From: Datisca glomerata | Taxonomy: Eukaryota > Streptophyta > Magnoliopsida > Cucurbitales > Datiscaceae | Assembly: GCA_003255025.1 (NCBI GenBank) | Contig: QANY01008599.1 | Coordinates: 248,001-312,000, forward strand | Length of the DNA: 64,000 bases | Direction: 5' to 3' | Shown here: piece by piece, positions 10,963-25,971 of the stretch | How the letters are laid out: each line of letters begins with the position of its first letter | Numbering within the stretch: position 1 is the stretch's first letter | Notes under the pieces: model-generated | Seen by the model: the letters and a program-made list of their open reading frames with translations, nothing else | What the model was told of the DNA's origin: nothing | Databases searched by the model: none | Program-made: the position numbers and the translations under genes

Positions 10963-13167
10963 TATTGGTTGTCGCGATGCATGCGCGCCGGAAGCGTGTG
11001 GCTCGAGGCTATTTAAAAATTAAACTTTTAATACGGATCGAATCTTTTAATAAATAAAAGTTACGCAATACCACGATAACCAAATAATTGTTTTTATTAA
11101 AAACTATTTTTCAATCAGTCAGGATCTATTATATATTTGTATATTAAATCTATAACATACAATGTTAGAAAATCATGTATCTCTTGTAATCTATATCAAG
11201 CGTCTTTGCAAAATCGATCGATCCTCGGTCTCACAAAACTGTTCCAACGATTAGTAGACTCCGAGATCCACACCAAGATCTTCCAAGTCAATCCTTAAGG
11301 CACTAGGACGTATATGGGCACATAGAATATTACAAGATATTTTTACTGTCTCTAGATGTACACAACACATGAGATCTAGAGATTTACTGAGAATGACTTC
11401 AGTGAGACGATTCTCTAAAAGAACGCGATGGTTATTCTTTTAGAGTTTTTATTCGAATTTTTTATGAACTGATGAACTCTTTCATCAACTGAGACGATTA
11501 GAATAATATCTGTCGTATCAGATATTAGAGTATGGCGTATCAGATTTTTTTAGGGATAAACTGAAATAATATTTATTTGTAAAATTGTCAATTACAGTGG
11601 AACTCGCTACAACTGTGCACAATTGTAGTGCCACATGGCACTACAGTGTGTCGTGCGGTAGCACTGTGCCTCGCGGCATCACTGCAGTGCCGTGTGCACT
11701 AAGTGTCGCACCCCCACTACTGTAGTGCCACATGTTAGTACAGTAATCCATGTCAATCTCTGATACTCAATCAGTGATTGACATATAACAATTAATGATA
11801 ATTAAATATTTATTTTAATTAGATAAATATCTAAATATCAGTTAATTCAAAATTAACATATCTGATTATCCTTATCAACTAAGTTATCTGTTATTTCATA
11901 AATAACATATTTAGTTGATTCAAATTATTATCTAATAATAATTTAATTATCTAATTTCACAAATTAGATATTATGTCTCATTTATCAATAATTAAAAAAT
12001 AATCGATAATTATTTATGTGTGTGTATATATATATGTAATTCAATTATTTAATTTTAATTAATTAATCACACATAATTATCTCATAATTATGTACTTGGC
12101 CTAAAATAAAATTTCATTTTGCAAGTCAGTTTTTTTCTCATGTCCTAAAATATTCATACCCTATACTGCATAGTATACATGTGACTTGGGGACCGTCGAC
12201 CTATAATTCTAAGCTCCAATAAACTAGATTATTAATTAAACTCTTTAATTTAATAATCTTATTTATTAATTTCATTATTTATCCACTATAAATATGGAGT
12301 TGAACTCTTAGTGATTATAGAATGTATTTACAGAGTATTTTAAGGTAATCCACTGGTATAATTATTTCATGTAGTTCTGTCATCCAATTATTGGTTCGTA
12401 AATTAGAGATGGTCAAAATTACCATTTTACGCCTCTAAATACCTCTTGATCCTTAAGTAAGATTAATCCACTAGTGAATGACTAATTTATAATCTTATTA
12501 TAAATTTGAGCTCAATAACCATTCAGTTTCAGAATTAACACTTAAGGAACCAATATACGGTCCGTTAGGAAAACTTAGATTCGAAATCTTGCAAGATCAT
12601 ATTCCTAACCATCCACATCACTGAATCTCCAAAACAAAAGTCGCTAGTTTATTTTACAAACAAACATTAACGAGTGAATCAAAAGATCCACTAGACATGC
12701 ATAGGAATTGACGACTACTCATGATTCAGACTAATCTGTATATGATCATCAAATTGATGTGTATTAAATTTTTATGATAAATGGCACGTTTGTAAATATA
12801 TTAATTCACATCGGTCCACGCATATATAATCTCATTATATAAAGTACATTCACTAAGCTGTCCATACACATCAATGATCTGTATCTAGATCAAACACATT
12901 CATAATACTTAGTGACATGTATCAACAACCATTCATTAAAGATTATATACTTTAATATGTTGCCGATGATTTTATTCATTATCTATGATCTTAATCCTCT
13001 CGTACCAATACAAGATCATAATCTCATGAATGAATATGAAATTTTCAAATATTTATATAAATTATTCAACAATAATTTAAAAGAACAATTATAAGAAAAA
13101 ATGTAATCCACATTAAATTTCATATCAAAATGTCAAGACACATACTTTGAGGGGATCACCCCCAACA
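10963..13167 (-). repeat. Copia 5' LTR (right copy)
   Basis: 2205 bp and homologous throughout to 761-2980. On the plus strand it begins TATTGGTTGTCG where the other LTR has TGTTGGTTGTCG, so the terminal TG has mutated to TA here. It ends CCCCCAACA. Sequence differences from the left LTR are scattered over its whole length. Confidence 0.92.
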
Positions 13168-13172
13168 CCTTG
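13168..13172. repeat. Right target-site duplication of the Copia element
   Basis: CCTTG, matching 756-760 exactly. Confidence 0.92.
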
Positions 13173-13675
13173 ACTACCCCATTCTTAGAAGCCTCCCCCT
13201 TTACTCCATCCAGTTTAGGGAAGAGGAAGAAAAAGAAGAAATGGAAGTATGAACTTGCTCCTCATCCAGTCAAATTGGGTGAGACCTTGGGAAAGCTTAG
13301 TGGGGCCCCCACAGCTGATTATGTTTAATATAGTAGCACAGAATGTGAGGGGACTCAATGGTTCTCTCAACCAGGCAGATGTGAGGAAGTTTTATAGGGA
13401 CTTCAACTTGTCTGTTTGTGCACTGGTTGAGACCAAGGTAAAAGCCTCTAATTTTATTGATATTATTAGTAATATCTTTCCCAATTAGGATTTTATAGCT
13501 AAATATGCCTCAGCTTCAGGTGGGAAGATCTAGATTGCTTGAGATAGAACCGTTGTCAATCTGGTAGTAATAGACGCTTCTGATCAAGGCATGTTTTGTA
13601 AGATTAATGTTTTGAGTAATAACTTTTGCTGTTTTGTTACATTTACTTATGCTTCAAATTCTAGTTAGATCCTGA
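13173..13675 (+). pseudogene. LINE ORF1 end and ORF2 endonuclease start
   Basis: 13173-13315 is the lysine-rich end of ORF1. At about 13321 a frame opens with M-F-N-I-V-A-Q-N-V-R-G-L-N-G, the N-terminal signature of plant L1 endonucleases (usually W-N-V-R-G-L-N). It continues through A-L-V-E-T-K-V with the conserved endonuclease Glu. Stops at 13486, 13530 and 13539 kill it. The frame is lost by 13675 and the rest of the endonuclease and the whole RT are absent. Confidence 0.8.
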
Positions 13676-13689
13676 TCTCTTGGCTATTA

Positions 13690-13900
13690 GTGTGAAACAC
13701 GGGTAAAACTTTGAGGGCATATTTACTTAGAGTTGCCTTTTCTTCCTTTGTGTATTATATTTGGAAAGAAAGAAACTCTAGAATATTTGAGGGCAAGCTA
13801 AGGGACAAAGTAGTAAATGTAATTCTAATTTCAGAAATGTGGGAGGCCAGTTTTTTCATGCAAAAGGTTTCAAGGAGGACATCATTGGTACCGGCTTAGT
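13690..13900 (+). pseudogene. LINE C-terminal region (zf-RVT neighbourhood)
   Basis: The frame 13711-13899 carries Y-Y-I-W-K-E-R-N-S-R-I-F, the conserved stretch near the C-terminal zinc-binding region of plant LINE ORF2 proteins. It lies directly after the endonuclease fragment, so several kilobases of RT are deleted between them. The 3' untranslated tail follows to about 14605. Confidence 0.75.
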
Positions 13901-14605
13901 GGAGAAATAGGACCTGGACCCTAACATTCTAGAAAGCGCTTGATTTTGTGTGATTGGTAAGCTCTATTTATAAGAGCCCATCCCTCATTCTCCCTCCTAC
14001 TCACTTGCATCCGCCTCCCCCCTTCCCCCCTCACCCCTTCCACCCCCATTTTTCTTTTAACATATGATATGTGGTTTCTATAATTGTAGGGCATGTCCTA
14101 TAATTTTTTTCTATGTTTTATTGAGCTATATTTTCATTTTGTAAGCTGAGAGTCTTGTGTTATAAAAGCCCCTTGCAATCATGACTTGATCTATTGAATA
14201 TTTTGTGTCCTAATTTACTGTATGCGCATACCTATGAGTCGATTTATGGTGACCTTGGGGTGAGTTTACCTTGGTTTATCTACTTACTAAGTTTGTGTAC
14301 CCATAGAGCCTATTTATAAAGGCATCTATATCTGTTGCTATGTGCCGCTTGGACTTGCCTACGATTTAATTTGTGTTTTGGTGTTGACCTATATTTTGTG
14401 AGGGCTTATCTATAAAGGCCTCTCATAGAACTAAAGATCTGTTAAACTCCTTGGTCATGACCAAGCTATTTTCTTTTGGTGTTGACTTAGGTCTTAGGAG
14501 TATAGATTTTTACTTGTAAATGACATTTCACTGGGGTATGCCCCTTGTAATTGTGTAACTATCATCTTGGTTAATATTTTTTTCATTTACAAAAAAGAAA
14601 CAAAG

Positions 14606-15361
14606 AATGAACAAGTACAACAATGATAGGAAAGATATTTTTTTTCATCTTTTATGAGGATGCATTTTAATTAATTTTGACAAGAAACATGTGTGCGCCC
14701 TTCAATTGATGGGGAATAAAGATAATTTAAAATATCAATAAAGACATTATTGTCTAAAAATATTTCTTCAGATTTGATTCATATTACTTTTATTTCCTAT
14801 TATATTGTCTAAGTTGGTTGAGATGAGAGATATTTGTTTTAAACTTAGCTATTATGAGTTTAAAATGTATAAAGCATTACTTGAAGTAACACGTACGATA
14901 TATATCATATTATTTTAGTTGACTAAATATCTATCAGAGGGGCAGTAATGAAAGAGTAATAAATACAGAAGTTGTGGTCAATAAGCTCAGGATCATTAAA
15001 ACACCAAACCATCTAATGTAAAGACGATTTTCAGTGTTGGTTACCCAGTTACAAAAATGATCCCACAGGCGTTTGCTTTCACGTTTCTCTAAAATTACAA
15101 TCATGGTACATAATTAGTATCCTCTAACTTTCAGTATGCGATCTCTTGACAAATACAAAGTTTTTTTAAGGGTTTCACATTAGTTGATGGGAAGGGAAAT
15201 AAACAGTGTTTTTTTAATTATGACAGTTTTAAAGTGAATTAAATTAAATCTCCACCTACATGAACCCTCCGTCGGGTGGAAATAGTTGTTGGAGCTGGTT
15301 TTGAAATTCCATCTAGAACCGAAAGTTCTGATTTTTATGAAGAACCTTATAAAACAAAGAG
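14606..15361. other. Intergenic, no gene seen
   Basis: AT-rich unique-looking sequence between the LINE tail and the tRNA gene. No coding frame, terminal repeat or known motif is recognised. Confidence 0.6.
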
Positions 15362-15434
15362 GCGCCTGTAGCTCAGTGGATAGAGCGTCTGTTTCCTAAG
15401 CAGAAAGTCGTAGGTTCGACCCCTACCTGGCGCG
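15362..15434 (+). tRNA. tRNA-Arg (anticodon CCT)
   Basis: 73-nt cloverleaf without intron. The acceptor stem is GCGCCTG with CTGGCGC (one T-T mismatch) and a G discriminator. The D arm is GCTC/GAGC, the anticodon arm TCTGT-TTCCTAA-GCAGA with anticodon CCT, and the T arm GTAGG-TTCGACC-CCTAC. The A box (TAGCTCAGTGG) and B box (GGTTCGACCCC) are intact. T-rich stretches from about 15440 can end RNA polymerase III transcription. It should decode AGG arginine codons. No flanking tRNA cluster is seen. Confidence 0.97.
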
Positions 15435-15716
15435 CTGTTGAGTCAATTGTTCTTTTCTTCTTTCTTTGGTTTTTCACTGTTTTGTTTATATGTTAGGAAA
15501 AAAACTCAAACCACTTGACCAAAAGAATTTGCAATGAAGTTCACATATTGTTGCTTCTACAACACCTTCAATTCTATGAATACAAGATTTGTGGAGAAAC
15601 CTAAGATAATTGACAATGTTATCTTTATTTATATGTTTTAAATGATCACTCAATTAACGTGGAAATTCATAAACTCATCTAATCTAACATTGTTTCCTTC
15701 CATTTTATGTCTGTAA

Positions 15717-15980
15717 CTACGTGTCATTGGGTTCATCAAAATCAACCTCTCTTTGATCCATGACCTTTCCCCATCTTGTTGTGGAAACATGAAGCCTGAT
15801 ACTAGTCGGACATATCCTGGTAAAATAGTTACACCTTTCGACCGTGGGCATCCATTGCGGTAGTCTTTTGGTTTGAGATACTATTGTCAATACATTGTCT
15901 ATGGACGCATCAACTAGGCCACTTATTGTTCCATGCCATTTCTCGTTTCCTTTCTGCAGTTCCTGCAACATTTCTCTCAT
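15717..15980 (-). pseudogene. Lachrymatory-factor-synthase-like (START fold) fragment
   Basis: An 87-codon minus-strand frame. Its N-terminal half matches the start of plant lachrymatory-factor synthase-like / polyketide-cyclase proteins of the START superfamily: W-H-G-T-I-S-G-L-V-D-A, then I-V-S-Q-T-K-R-L-P-Q-W-M-P-x-V-E-R-C. The family is usually about 150-180 residues. Here similarity fades after about 55 codons and the frame ends at 87, so the ligand-pocket C-terminal half is gone. Probably a truncated copy, though a short expressed frame cannot be excluded. It lies between the tRNA and SBPase genes. Confidence 0.65.
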
Positions 15981-16528
15981 AACAATGTCTAGTTCAGTAT
16001 TAATGGTGTTTAATAGTAGTGTTGAATAATTGTTTAAACATTAAATTTTCTCAAAATATTTTGAAAACCTTTTGTAAACGAATTAAAATTGATAAACTTA
16101 TTTTTGAGTAACCTTTCTTATTTCAAAAATTGGAAAACAAATTGAAACCTCCTACCAAATATGACTGATCAGAATGAAGCTAATCATGAGTCTATACGCA
16201 TAAGAGAAATAAATCACTACTTTTTGTTTAATTTCCTCAACTTTCCTTCTCATTGATTTTACCTTTTATGAACATACAGTCAAGAGATTGTAAGACGTTG
16301 GAGTCAATTGCAGAAGATAATTGAAGTGAGAGAAGCAATTCTACTTGATTAACTCATTTTCACATAATACAAGAAGTTTGACATTGTGATTTTTCACAAA
16401 CAATTTAATAGTGATTTGTCACCATTAATTATACAATCTCCTCTGCATATTGTCATAAATTCTTCTTCTTAAAAGCAAAACAAAATAAAATTATAAACGA
16501 AGAAATGGCAAAAAGATACAAATGTGAC

Positions 16529-19414
16529 TTAAGCAGCAGCACCAACAGGGACACCACCAGCCTTGAGCCTAGATGATCCATAAAGAGTCTCTTCAAACCT
16601 GATAATCTCATTCTTTGATCCGTAAGCAACTTGGGTTCTATCATCAAGATTGTTTATCACTTTATCTAGCACAGATTGATGTCCATCACTGCTGTATCCT
16701 CCTGCATTCTCCACCAACAATCCCAATGGAGCTACCTCAAATAGTAGCCTTAGCTTTGCTTTTGTTGTTGGAGATATCACATTTGTGAATATTCCCTTCT
16801 CTTTCACTATTATCTGTTTATAAGAAAGAAAGAAAAAAAGTCAAAATATGCTCTTTAGAACCGATCAACAGACAGTAGGTACGTCTCGTTACGTAGAATC
16901 TCTAGTAATTAATCGTCGTAACATTCTAAGAGGAAATCGAGAAGGTAAAAAATAAATGATGTGACAGTAAAATCGGTGGCGTACCTGATTGACATCCGGC
17001 ACCATTCCTCCAGTGTATCTCAATGTGTATTTCTCTTTAACATAGTAATTGATCAACTATAAGGAAGTACCCAAAAAAGAACGTTGTAAGAGATGGGCTA
17101 CTTTTTTGGTTATGTGCGGATTAAGAATTACATGTCACTTTTGTTTTGCTATACAAAAGAGAGTTAAAATTGAGAGAGCGAGAGAACCTTGTCATAGTCT
17201 GGGTTATCAAATGTAGCCCTCAAATTTCCAGGAGAAAATAGTTTCCCTTCACCAATCTCTGTTGTCTCTTTAACATGTTGCCACTTTCCTGCCCATTTTT
17301 TTAACCATCAATACACCATTAATAAATTCATCTAAATGACTGAAATCATTTTAACCCAATGGCTTATAATTAAGCAAACCTTCATCAAGAAGAAGGAACT
17401 CATGGGTGCCTGGATAGCCTTTAATAGCGAGAACATATGTGGTCCGGGGACCGTAAACTCCCATGGCGGCAGCAACTTGGTCCCTTCCAGATACACCAGT
17501 CAACTTATCTCCCGGCCACACTCCAAATATGGTACCCACACTGAAATTTGTGTCCACGATACTCGATCCGTCTAGCGGATCAAAAGCAACACTAAATCCA
17601 CCTGCGTCCCAAATAAATGGCCAACAAAATTCGATTTTTAGTTTGATATAACTGCAATATCTGACCATCATGAAGAGTAAGTAGCTAGAGAGAAACTTGC
17701 TGACCTTCAACTGGACCTCCCATATCTTGGAGTTCCGGGACTTCTTCCGAGCAAGCGTATTTGCAGAAGTGTGAGTAAGTTAATGCCTATGCATTAGAAG
17801 TTACATGCATTAGCTCTTTAATTATATTTATTTATATGATATTTCGAGAAAATTAACTTTTTTAGTTATCACGTACACATGTCAAAAAAAAAAAAGATTA
17901 CAATTTATAAATGTTGTATAAAATATGATATTTTTCAAGGGTAGTATAGCAAAATTCATCTGTAAGTTAATAAACACAAACGTATAAATTCAAATCATGA
18001 ATTTTGACTGTTGGTATACAAAATATCAAATTTTGAATAACGAGAAATGAAGGGTTGACTCTATGGGGAGAGAGTGAAAGTAGCGTGGTACATAAAGAGT
18101 AACCTCAAATAAGAGCTTGTCAGCAAGCATGTCAACAGCAAGTTGCTCATCACCAAAGGAGTTAACACAAGCTGTTCCACCACAAGAAGCTGTCCTCACT
18201 TTGAAGGAAATAGTCCTTAGTGCTTCTCCCATGCACGTCATCACCCTGATTAGTCCTTTGTCTGGAGTTGCCTTTGTGAGGAACTCTTCCTTTAATTCAA
18301 TCAAATTTTCATTCAAATACTACTTCATACTACTGATCTCAAAATCTAATGTTGGCATTTAGATTAAGGGTATTTATGTAAAAGGCTTTGATTATAGTTT
18401 TTTTTCTATAATTGTCATTTATATAATAACATTTGGGTAGTTCGGATAAACGGTCCATTTGAAAAGTGGCTTTCAAAATTTTGGCCAAATTTTTCAAAAG
18501 TTAAAATCTTGGTCCATTTTTCTTGTGAAAAGACAATCCCATCACTCCTTACGTACTTGGAATATTAAATAGCTACTTAGAACTGCAAATAGGTCATGCA
18601 ATTCTTGAACATTACAAGTAGCTATTTGAACTACTTGAGCACTGTAACTAGCAACCCGAGTGTCTAAGCAGCTAATTACACTTACACACTCGATGTAACA
18701 AACCTGAACACTTAGGCTTTTCTAAGTAGATGAGTAATTTGAAGAAGGGTAAACATGTCAAAGAAGGACAAAAACTTCAAATTTGAAAAGTTAATCTATT
18801 ATGTTTCCAAAATCACTCTTCCTGATGCTTACATGTAAAGCCCTCATGTTTCTCTATGATTTTTTTTGTCAAAATTACGTTACAAATTTTAAGACGAATG
18901 GAGATATGACTCAAACTCACGACCTGTAAGTTATGGGTATGGGTGTTTGACTAACAGCATCGACTCATCTTTGATTAACAGACGTAACAAACACACTCTT
19001 GGTTTTAAACGAGGACGAAAATTGTATATCTATAGGTGTATTTGATCAATAGTGAAACCATATAGTGAATACTCACCAAGCTGTCACCAATCTCACATCT
19101 TGTTGTAAAAGAAGCATTCTTGGGCTTGGAAGCCTTGAGTGATGATTTGGGCACTTGTCTCAAAGACTCCCCAAACAGTGAGCTTGATTTCAGGCTCTGA
19201 ACACAAAAGGAGTAAACTACAATCATAATAACGCTTTATTGATGATTTAAACTCCCTTAAAAAAGAAGAGAAATAGATTGCTGAGATTAAAAAATGATAC
19301 CCTGGAGCTGAAAGATGGAGAAATGGATGGAGAAGAGACAAGTGTGGTTGAATGCTGAGAAGAGAGAGTTGGTAAAATAGCCCCACGAGCGAAACAAGCA
19401 ATCCCAATCTCCAT
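16529..19414 (-). CDS. SBPASE: Sedoheptulose-1,7-bisphosphatase, chloroplastic
   Basis: Eight exons on the minus strand: 19414-19301, 19196-19077, 18289-18104, 17786-17705, 17601-17380, 17288-17188, 17056-16985 and 16813-16529. Together they make 393 codons, the length I recall for Arabidopsis SBPase. The enzyme removes the C1 phosphate of sedoheptulose-1,7-bisphosphate in the stroma during ribulose-bisphosphate regeneration. Residues 1 to about 70 are a Ser-rich transit peptide. C-G-G-T-A-C at 114-119 holds the two redox cysteines that thioredoxin f reduces in light. F-D-P-L-D-G-S-S at 174-181 is the metal/phosphate motif. The insert-free G-V-W-P-G-D-K and D-N-P-D-Y-D segments separate it from plastid FBPase. 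All junctions are GT/AG and keep frame. The start is the only ATG giving the usual plastid leader. It diverges from adenylosuccinate lyase 0.83 kb away. Confidence 0.96.
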
Positions 19415-20242
19415 ATTTTCGGGGAAAATAATAGAAAAGAAAAAAGTTGAGAATCAAAATGAAGCGCAGGCAGCAGAGTCTTGCTTGTTCTTGAGTGTGT
19501 GATTGTTTTTTGGGCGTGGAGAGAGATAGTAGATAAGCAGGTAGGTAATGAGGCTGTGGCACGTGGCAGAAGATGAGAAGATAGGCTAATAAAATGGTAT
19601 GGAGAAAAGGAGGATGAAGTGGGCATGTAAATTGAGGGTGAGAGTAATTAGAGTCTCTCATATAATATGTGGCTCTTATATCAAAACAGATATGGTTGAG
19701 AGATGAGCTCTCACTCATCCCTTTTGGTTAATGAATTATTGCGAAATTTGGTTAATTGTTATTGATTTATAACTTCATGAACAAGAATTTTGGGACCATA
19801 TTAAACAGAGTTTTTGGGAAAATTAAAATTGTAAATTATCACTTAATTTGGTTAAAAAAAAGTCATTGAAAAGCTTCAAATATTAGTTTCTCCAGACTAT
19901 ACTTTCCATTAGATTGGATATTTGGATTTGGACCGTCTTTCCCACATCAAATGGCAATGCACCTCCACTACCACTACTAACAGTACAGTAAGAGACTTCA
20001 AGTACCAAAATCAGCCATCAGGTACTGATGATTATTTTTCTTTGCGTTTGTACTGATGGTTTAGGTGAGCGGTTGGTTCTGTGAGGTTTCTGTGAGAAAG
20101 ATATCGTCACTTCGGTTCAGTTTGTCCGACAATTTTAAACCGGGTCGAACCGAACCTCTTACGCCCCTACCACTTCATTAAGTCTCTCCCTCTCACTGTT
20201 ACTTTCTAGGCTGAACTGAACTCATATTCTCTAGGCTGCAAA
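19415..20242. promoter_or_regulatory. Shared divergent promoter region of SBPase and adenylosuccinate lyase
   Basis: 828 bp separate the two start codons. On the SBPase side there is a G-box core CACGTG at 19560-19565 and an I-box-like GATAAG at 19532-19537, both common in light-regulated plant promoters or leaders. TATA-like stretches lie at about 19658-19680. On the other side an AT-rich segment is followed by a pyrimidine-rich leader (20170-20235). Start sites cannot be fixed by eye, and the boxes may lie in the SBPase 5' UTR rather than upstream of it. Confidence 0.5.
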
Positions 20243-23744
<3,502 letters not shown>

Positions 23745-24334
23745 ACCGCTAGTTGAGAACGTTGCTTCGGTTATTTATCTACGAAGACAGTTGACCTGGC
23801 ATTTTTGCACGTTGAGATCTTCACATTTTTACTACCAGAGGGTTACAAGCAAGGTAAACTTGAGAGTTTGTTGAGAGTTCGGTTTTAGTCCAAAATGAGG
23901 ATTGATTGTAATATTATCAATGTTCATTAATTATTACCTGTTTTTAGTGGTGGTGTTTTTCTGGTATAGACCATGTTTCTCTCTGTCCATGAATTCACGT
24001 GGAAATAAATAAACCTCATTTTTCCCAAAAATGATTTAGTTATGAATTATTTTTTCAGGAAGAACAATAAAGTATGGATCCCCAACACTTCCATCTACAG
24101 AGTTGCATCAGATCCTCTGGTTCGCACGCAGCTTTCAAAACAATATCGTCTTTCTCATTTTCTGTCTTCTCTCTTGCTTGAATTTTTTCCAACGGATTCT
24201 TTCTCATTTTCAAAATACGGTTCTTTTCGTCAAGCTACAATTTCTATGAGAATTAGAGATGATGTAACTTATACAATACTTGCAACTTTTTAGTCATGTG
24301 TCATCTGTATTGATCCATTTTGTTAGTGAGAGAG
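23745..24334. other. Adenylosuccinate lyase 3' flank
   Basis: Contains the 3' UTR; AATAAA-like words occur at 24004-24010. The rest is AT-rich. A short plus-strand frame at 24042-24293 has no recognised relatives and is not called. Confidence 0.5.
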
Positions 24335-24449
24335 AATACAAGTTGGCCTGACTCAAATAAATGAGACAGAGATCTACATGCTAACCTTGTTAATGAAAAT
24401 ACAGGTTGGCCTGAGTCAAGTAAATGAGACACAGATCTATATGCTAATA
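24335..24449 (+). repeat. Two-copy tandem repeat, about 63 bp
   Basis: AGTTGGCCTGACTCAAATAA... at about 24341 recurs as GGTTGGCCTGAGTCAAGTAA... at about 24404. Both continue through ATGAGACA(G/C)AGATCTA and ATGCTAA. Function unknown. Confidence 0.8.
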
Positions 24450-24614
24450 TTATGTGTTATGTGCTTTATTTCTCTGGTACAATCTATTGCTCAGGGAAGA
24501 AGGAGCAACTTATCTCAGAGCAATCGGCGGTAGGTGCTGACTAAGTAATCTATGGTCCCTCACCCCTTCTCTCTTTTTCCAAACCCTAGCAGCCCCCATT
24601 TATTCCTGTTTTCA

Positions 24615-24648
24615 GTCACGGGGAGAGCTCCTTTGCTCTCCCCGTGAC
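24615..24648. repeat. Perfect 14-bp hairpin
   Basis: GTCACGGGGAGAGC and GCTCTCCCCGTGAC are separated by the 6-base loop TCCTTT. A long pyrimidine-rich stretch (to about 24905) follows on the plus strand. No T-tract terminator context or known RNA family was recognised. Confidence 0.85.
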
Positions 24649-25883
24649 CCTCTTTGCCTTCCCCTTTACTTCTTTCTCTCTCCCCTATTCCTCTGTTTTG
24701 GCTCTCCTTTTCCTCTCTCCCCTCCCTGTTGTTGCTTCTCTTCCGCCCATCCCTTTGCTTTCCCGTCTTTCTTTCCCTCTCTTCGATCCACTTTGCTTTC
24801 CTCCCTATGCCCCTCTCTGCTTCCCTCCCTCTACTTCTCTTCTCTATTCCTTCCTTTTCCTTTTGTTTCTTACCTGTTTTTTGCGTCTTCTCTCTTAGTT
24901 TCTAGGTAGTGTTCTTCTGATATGGAAGATTTTATGTCTACCAGTTGTGTAGATCTTGGTCCGTCAAATCTCTAGTCCTTGATGGTTTTCCTTTCTTCAA
25001 ATTTGACTTTTTTGAAGATTTTGGGACTTGTTTTGCGTGCATCACAATCGAGTTTTCTAGATATGTTCGAGGTTATCTCACTCTTTATACATATATGCTT
25101 TTGTTGTGTTAGTTGGCCAAGCTAGGAGTGGACGGTGGATGACCTGAGAAACGAGCCGATTGTGCTCTATATTTGTGTGCAAATTCCCTCCCTAGACTTA
25201 AGAAGGTTTCTACTGGTCGTATCTGGTGCTTGTAAGCGAGTATTTGTATTTAAATCTGATAATTTGAGTAAGGTTCTAGTGTTATCTGAATCTTTTCTTT
25301 GATTATCAATACAATATTTATCTTCAAGTCAAATTTAGGTCAAATTTAAAGAATAAGATTTATCTGTCATTTTATAGCCATACAATCATATACTTTTTTA
25401 TAATCAAATTCACGTTAAAATCGTGACACTTGCATATTCACAAGGGAGGCATAACTTTAAGAAAGAACCAAGAAAAATGTTACAAGCAAAGACCTAACCA
25501 TCAAGTAAACAAAATTTTAAATGGTAGGAGACAATATAACCAATGGAAACATCACAAGAATGTCAAAGAATACAAATTGTAGTAACATAACTTTGGATCA
25601 CATCTGGAGTGTCTAAATCTACTAACTAAAAGAAAAAAATTAAATTTTTTAAGCAGTTAACAATCACGCGATTAGATTTGACAACTCTGATCAGAACAAA
25701 ACTAAGGTAGATAATCTCAATTTAAATTTAAGCATCGAACAATTTTAACTTTTCCCGCCGATAAACTACTAATGATATACTTTTTCTCATTTTTATTTTT
25801 TCTCCCCATTTTAATTAACAAGGTAAGAATTTTTGTTAGGCAATATCCATTATTGGCGTAAAGGATTTTTTCCTCCACACCAA
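24649..25883. other. Pyrimidine-rich then AT-rich intergenic region
   Basis: 24649-24905 is a C/T-rich tract that opens two overlapping plus-strand frames by composition alone. 24905-25330 is mixed sequence resembling a decayed transposon leader, but no domain could be named. 25330-25883 is AT-rich with nothing recognised. Confidence 0.5.
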
Positions 25884-25930
25884 TGAAATCTTGTTACTGA
25901 TTAATGAGAAATAACCAAGAGATTAGAGAA

Positions 25931-25971
<41 letters not shown>

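Larger units (their letters stand above)
761..13167 (-). mobile_element. Ty1/Copia LTR retrotransposon, degenerate, with nested hAT
   Basis: Complete insertion bounded by two related LTRs of about 2.2 kb (761-2980 and 10963-13167) and a perfect 5-bp duplication CCTTG. Orientation is minus: the initiator-tRNA-Met primer-binding site lies next to the right LTR and a purine tract next to the left one. Domain order read on the minus strand is gag knuckle, protease, integrase, reverse transcriptase, RNase H, the Copia order. All coding parts carry stops or frameshifts, and most of gag is absent. The LTRs differ visibly by many substitutions and small indels, so the insertion is not recent. The hAT at 6068-10479 landed in it later. 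Confidence 0.93.
1..14605 (+). mobile_element. Decayed LINE (L1-type), split by a Copia element
   Basis: Non-LTR retrotransposon remnant running off the left edge. The left piece (1-760) carries an ORF1 with a DUF4283-like region and a zinc knuckle. The right piece (13173-14605) carries the start of ORF2 (endonuclease), then jumps to the zinc-binding C-terminal end, then a 3' tail ending in an A-rich stretch near 14580-14605. The two pieces rejoin exactly at the 5-bp duplication CCTTG (756-760 and 13168-13172) that flanks the inserted Copia element. The reverse transcriptase is missing, so the LINE had lost its middle. Several in-frame stops show it is dead. Family assignment is by motif recognition. 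Confidence 0.85.

Noticed and set aside
16529..19414. Fructose-1,6-bisphosphatase
   Set aside because: The C-G-G-T-A-C motif, the W-P-G-D-K-L-T segment and the C-terminal [13 protein letters not shown] block fit sedoheptulose-bisphosphatase, not plastid or cytosolic FBPase.
19093..19718. Two long minus-strand frames (19093-19626 and 19287-19718) upstream of and overlapping SBPase exon 1
   Set aside because: They run through the leader, exon 1 and intron 1 in frames other than the SBPase frame and have no family marks.
20062..20169. Possible small hAT MITE (TAGGTGAGCGGTT ... CGAACCTCTTACGCCCCTA)
   Set aside because: The ends resemble hAT termini and GGTTCGG words are present, but the flanking 8-mers (TGATGGTT and CCACTTCA) do not match, so it is left uncalled.
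24644..24905. Two overlapping Leu/Ser/Phe/Pro-rich frames of about 84 codons
   Set aside because: They arise from a pyrimidine-rich tract without stops; no signal or domain pattern beyond composition.
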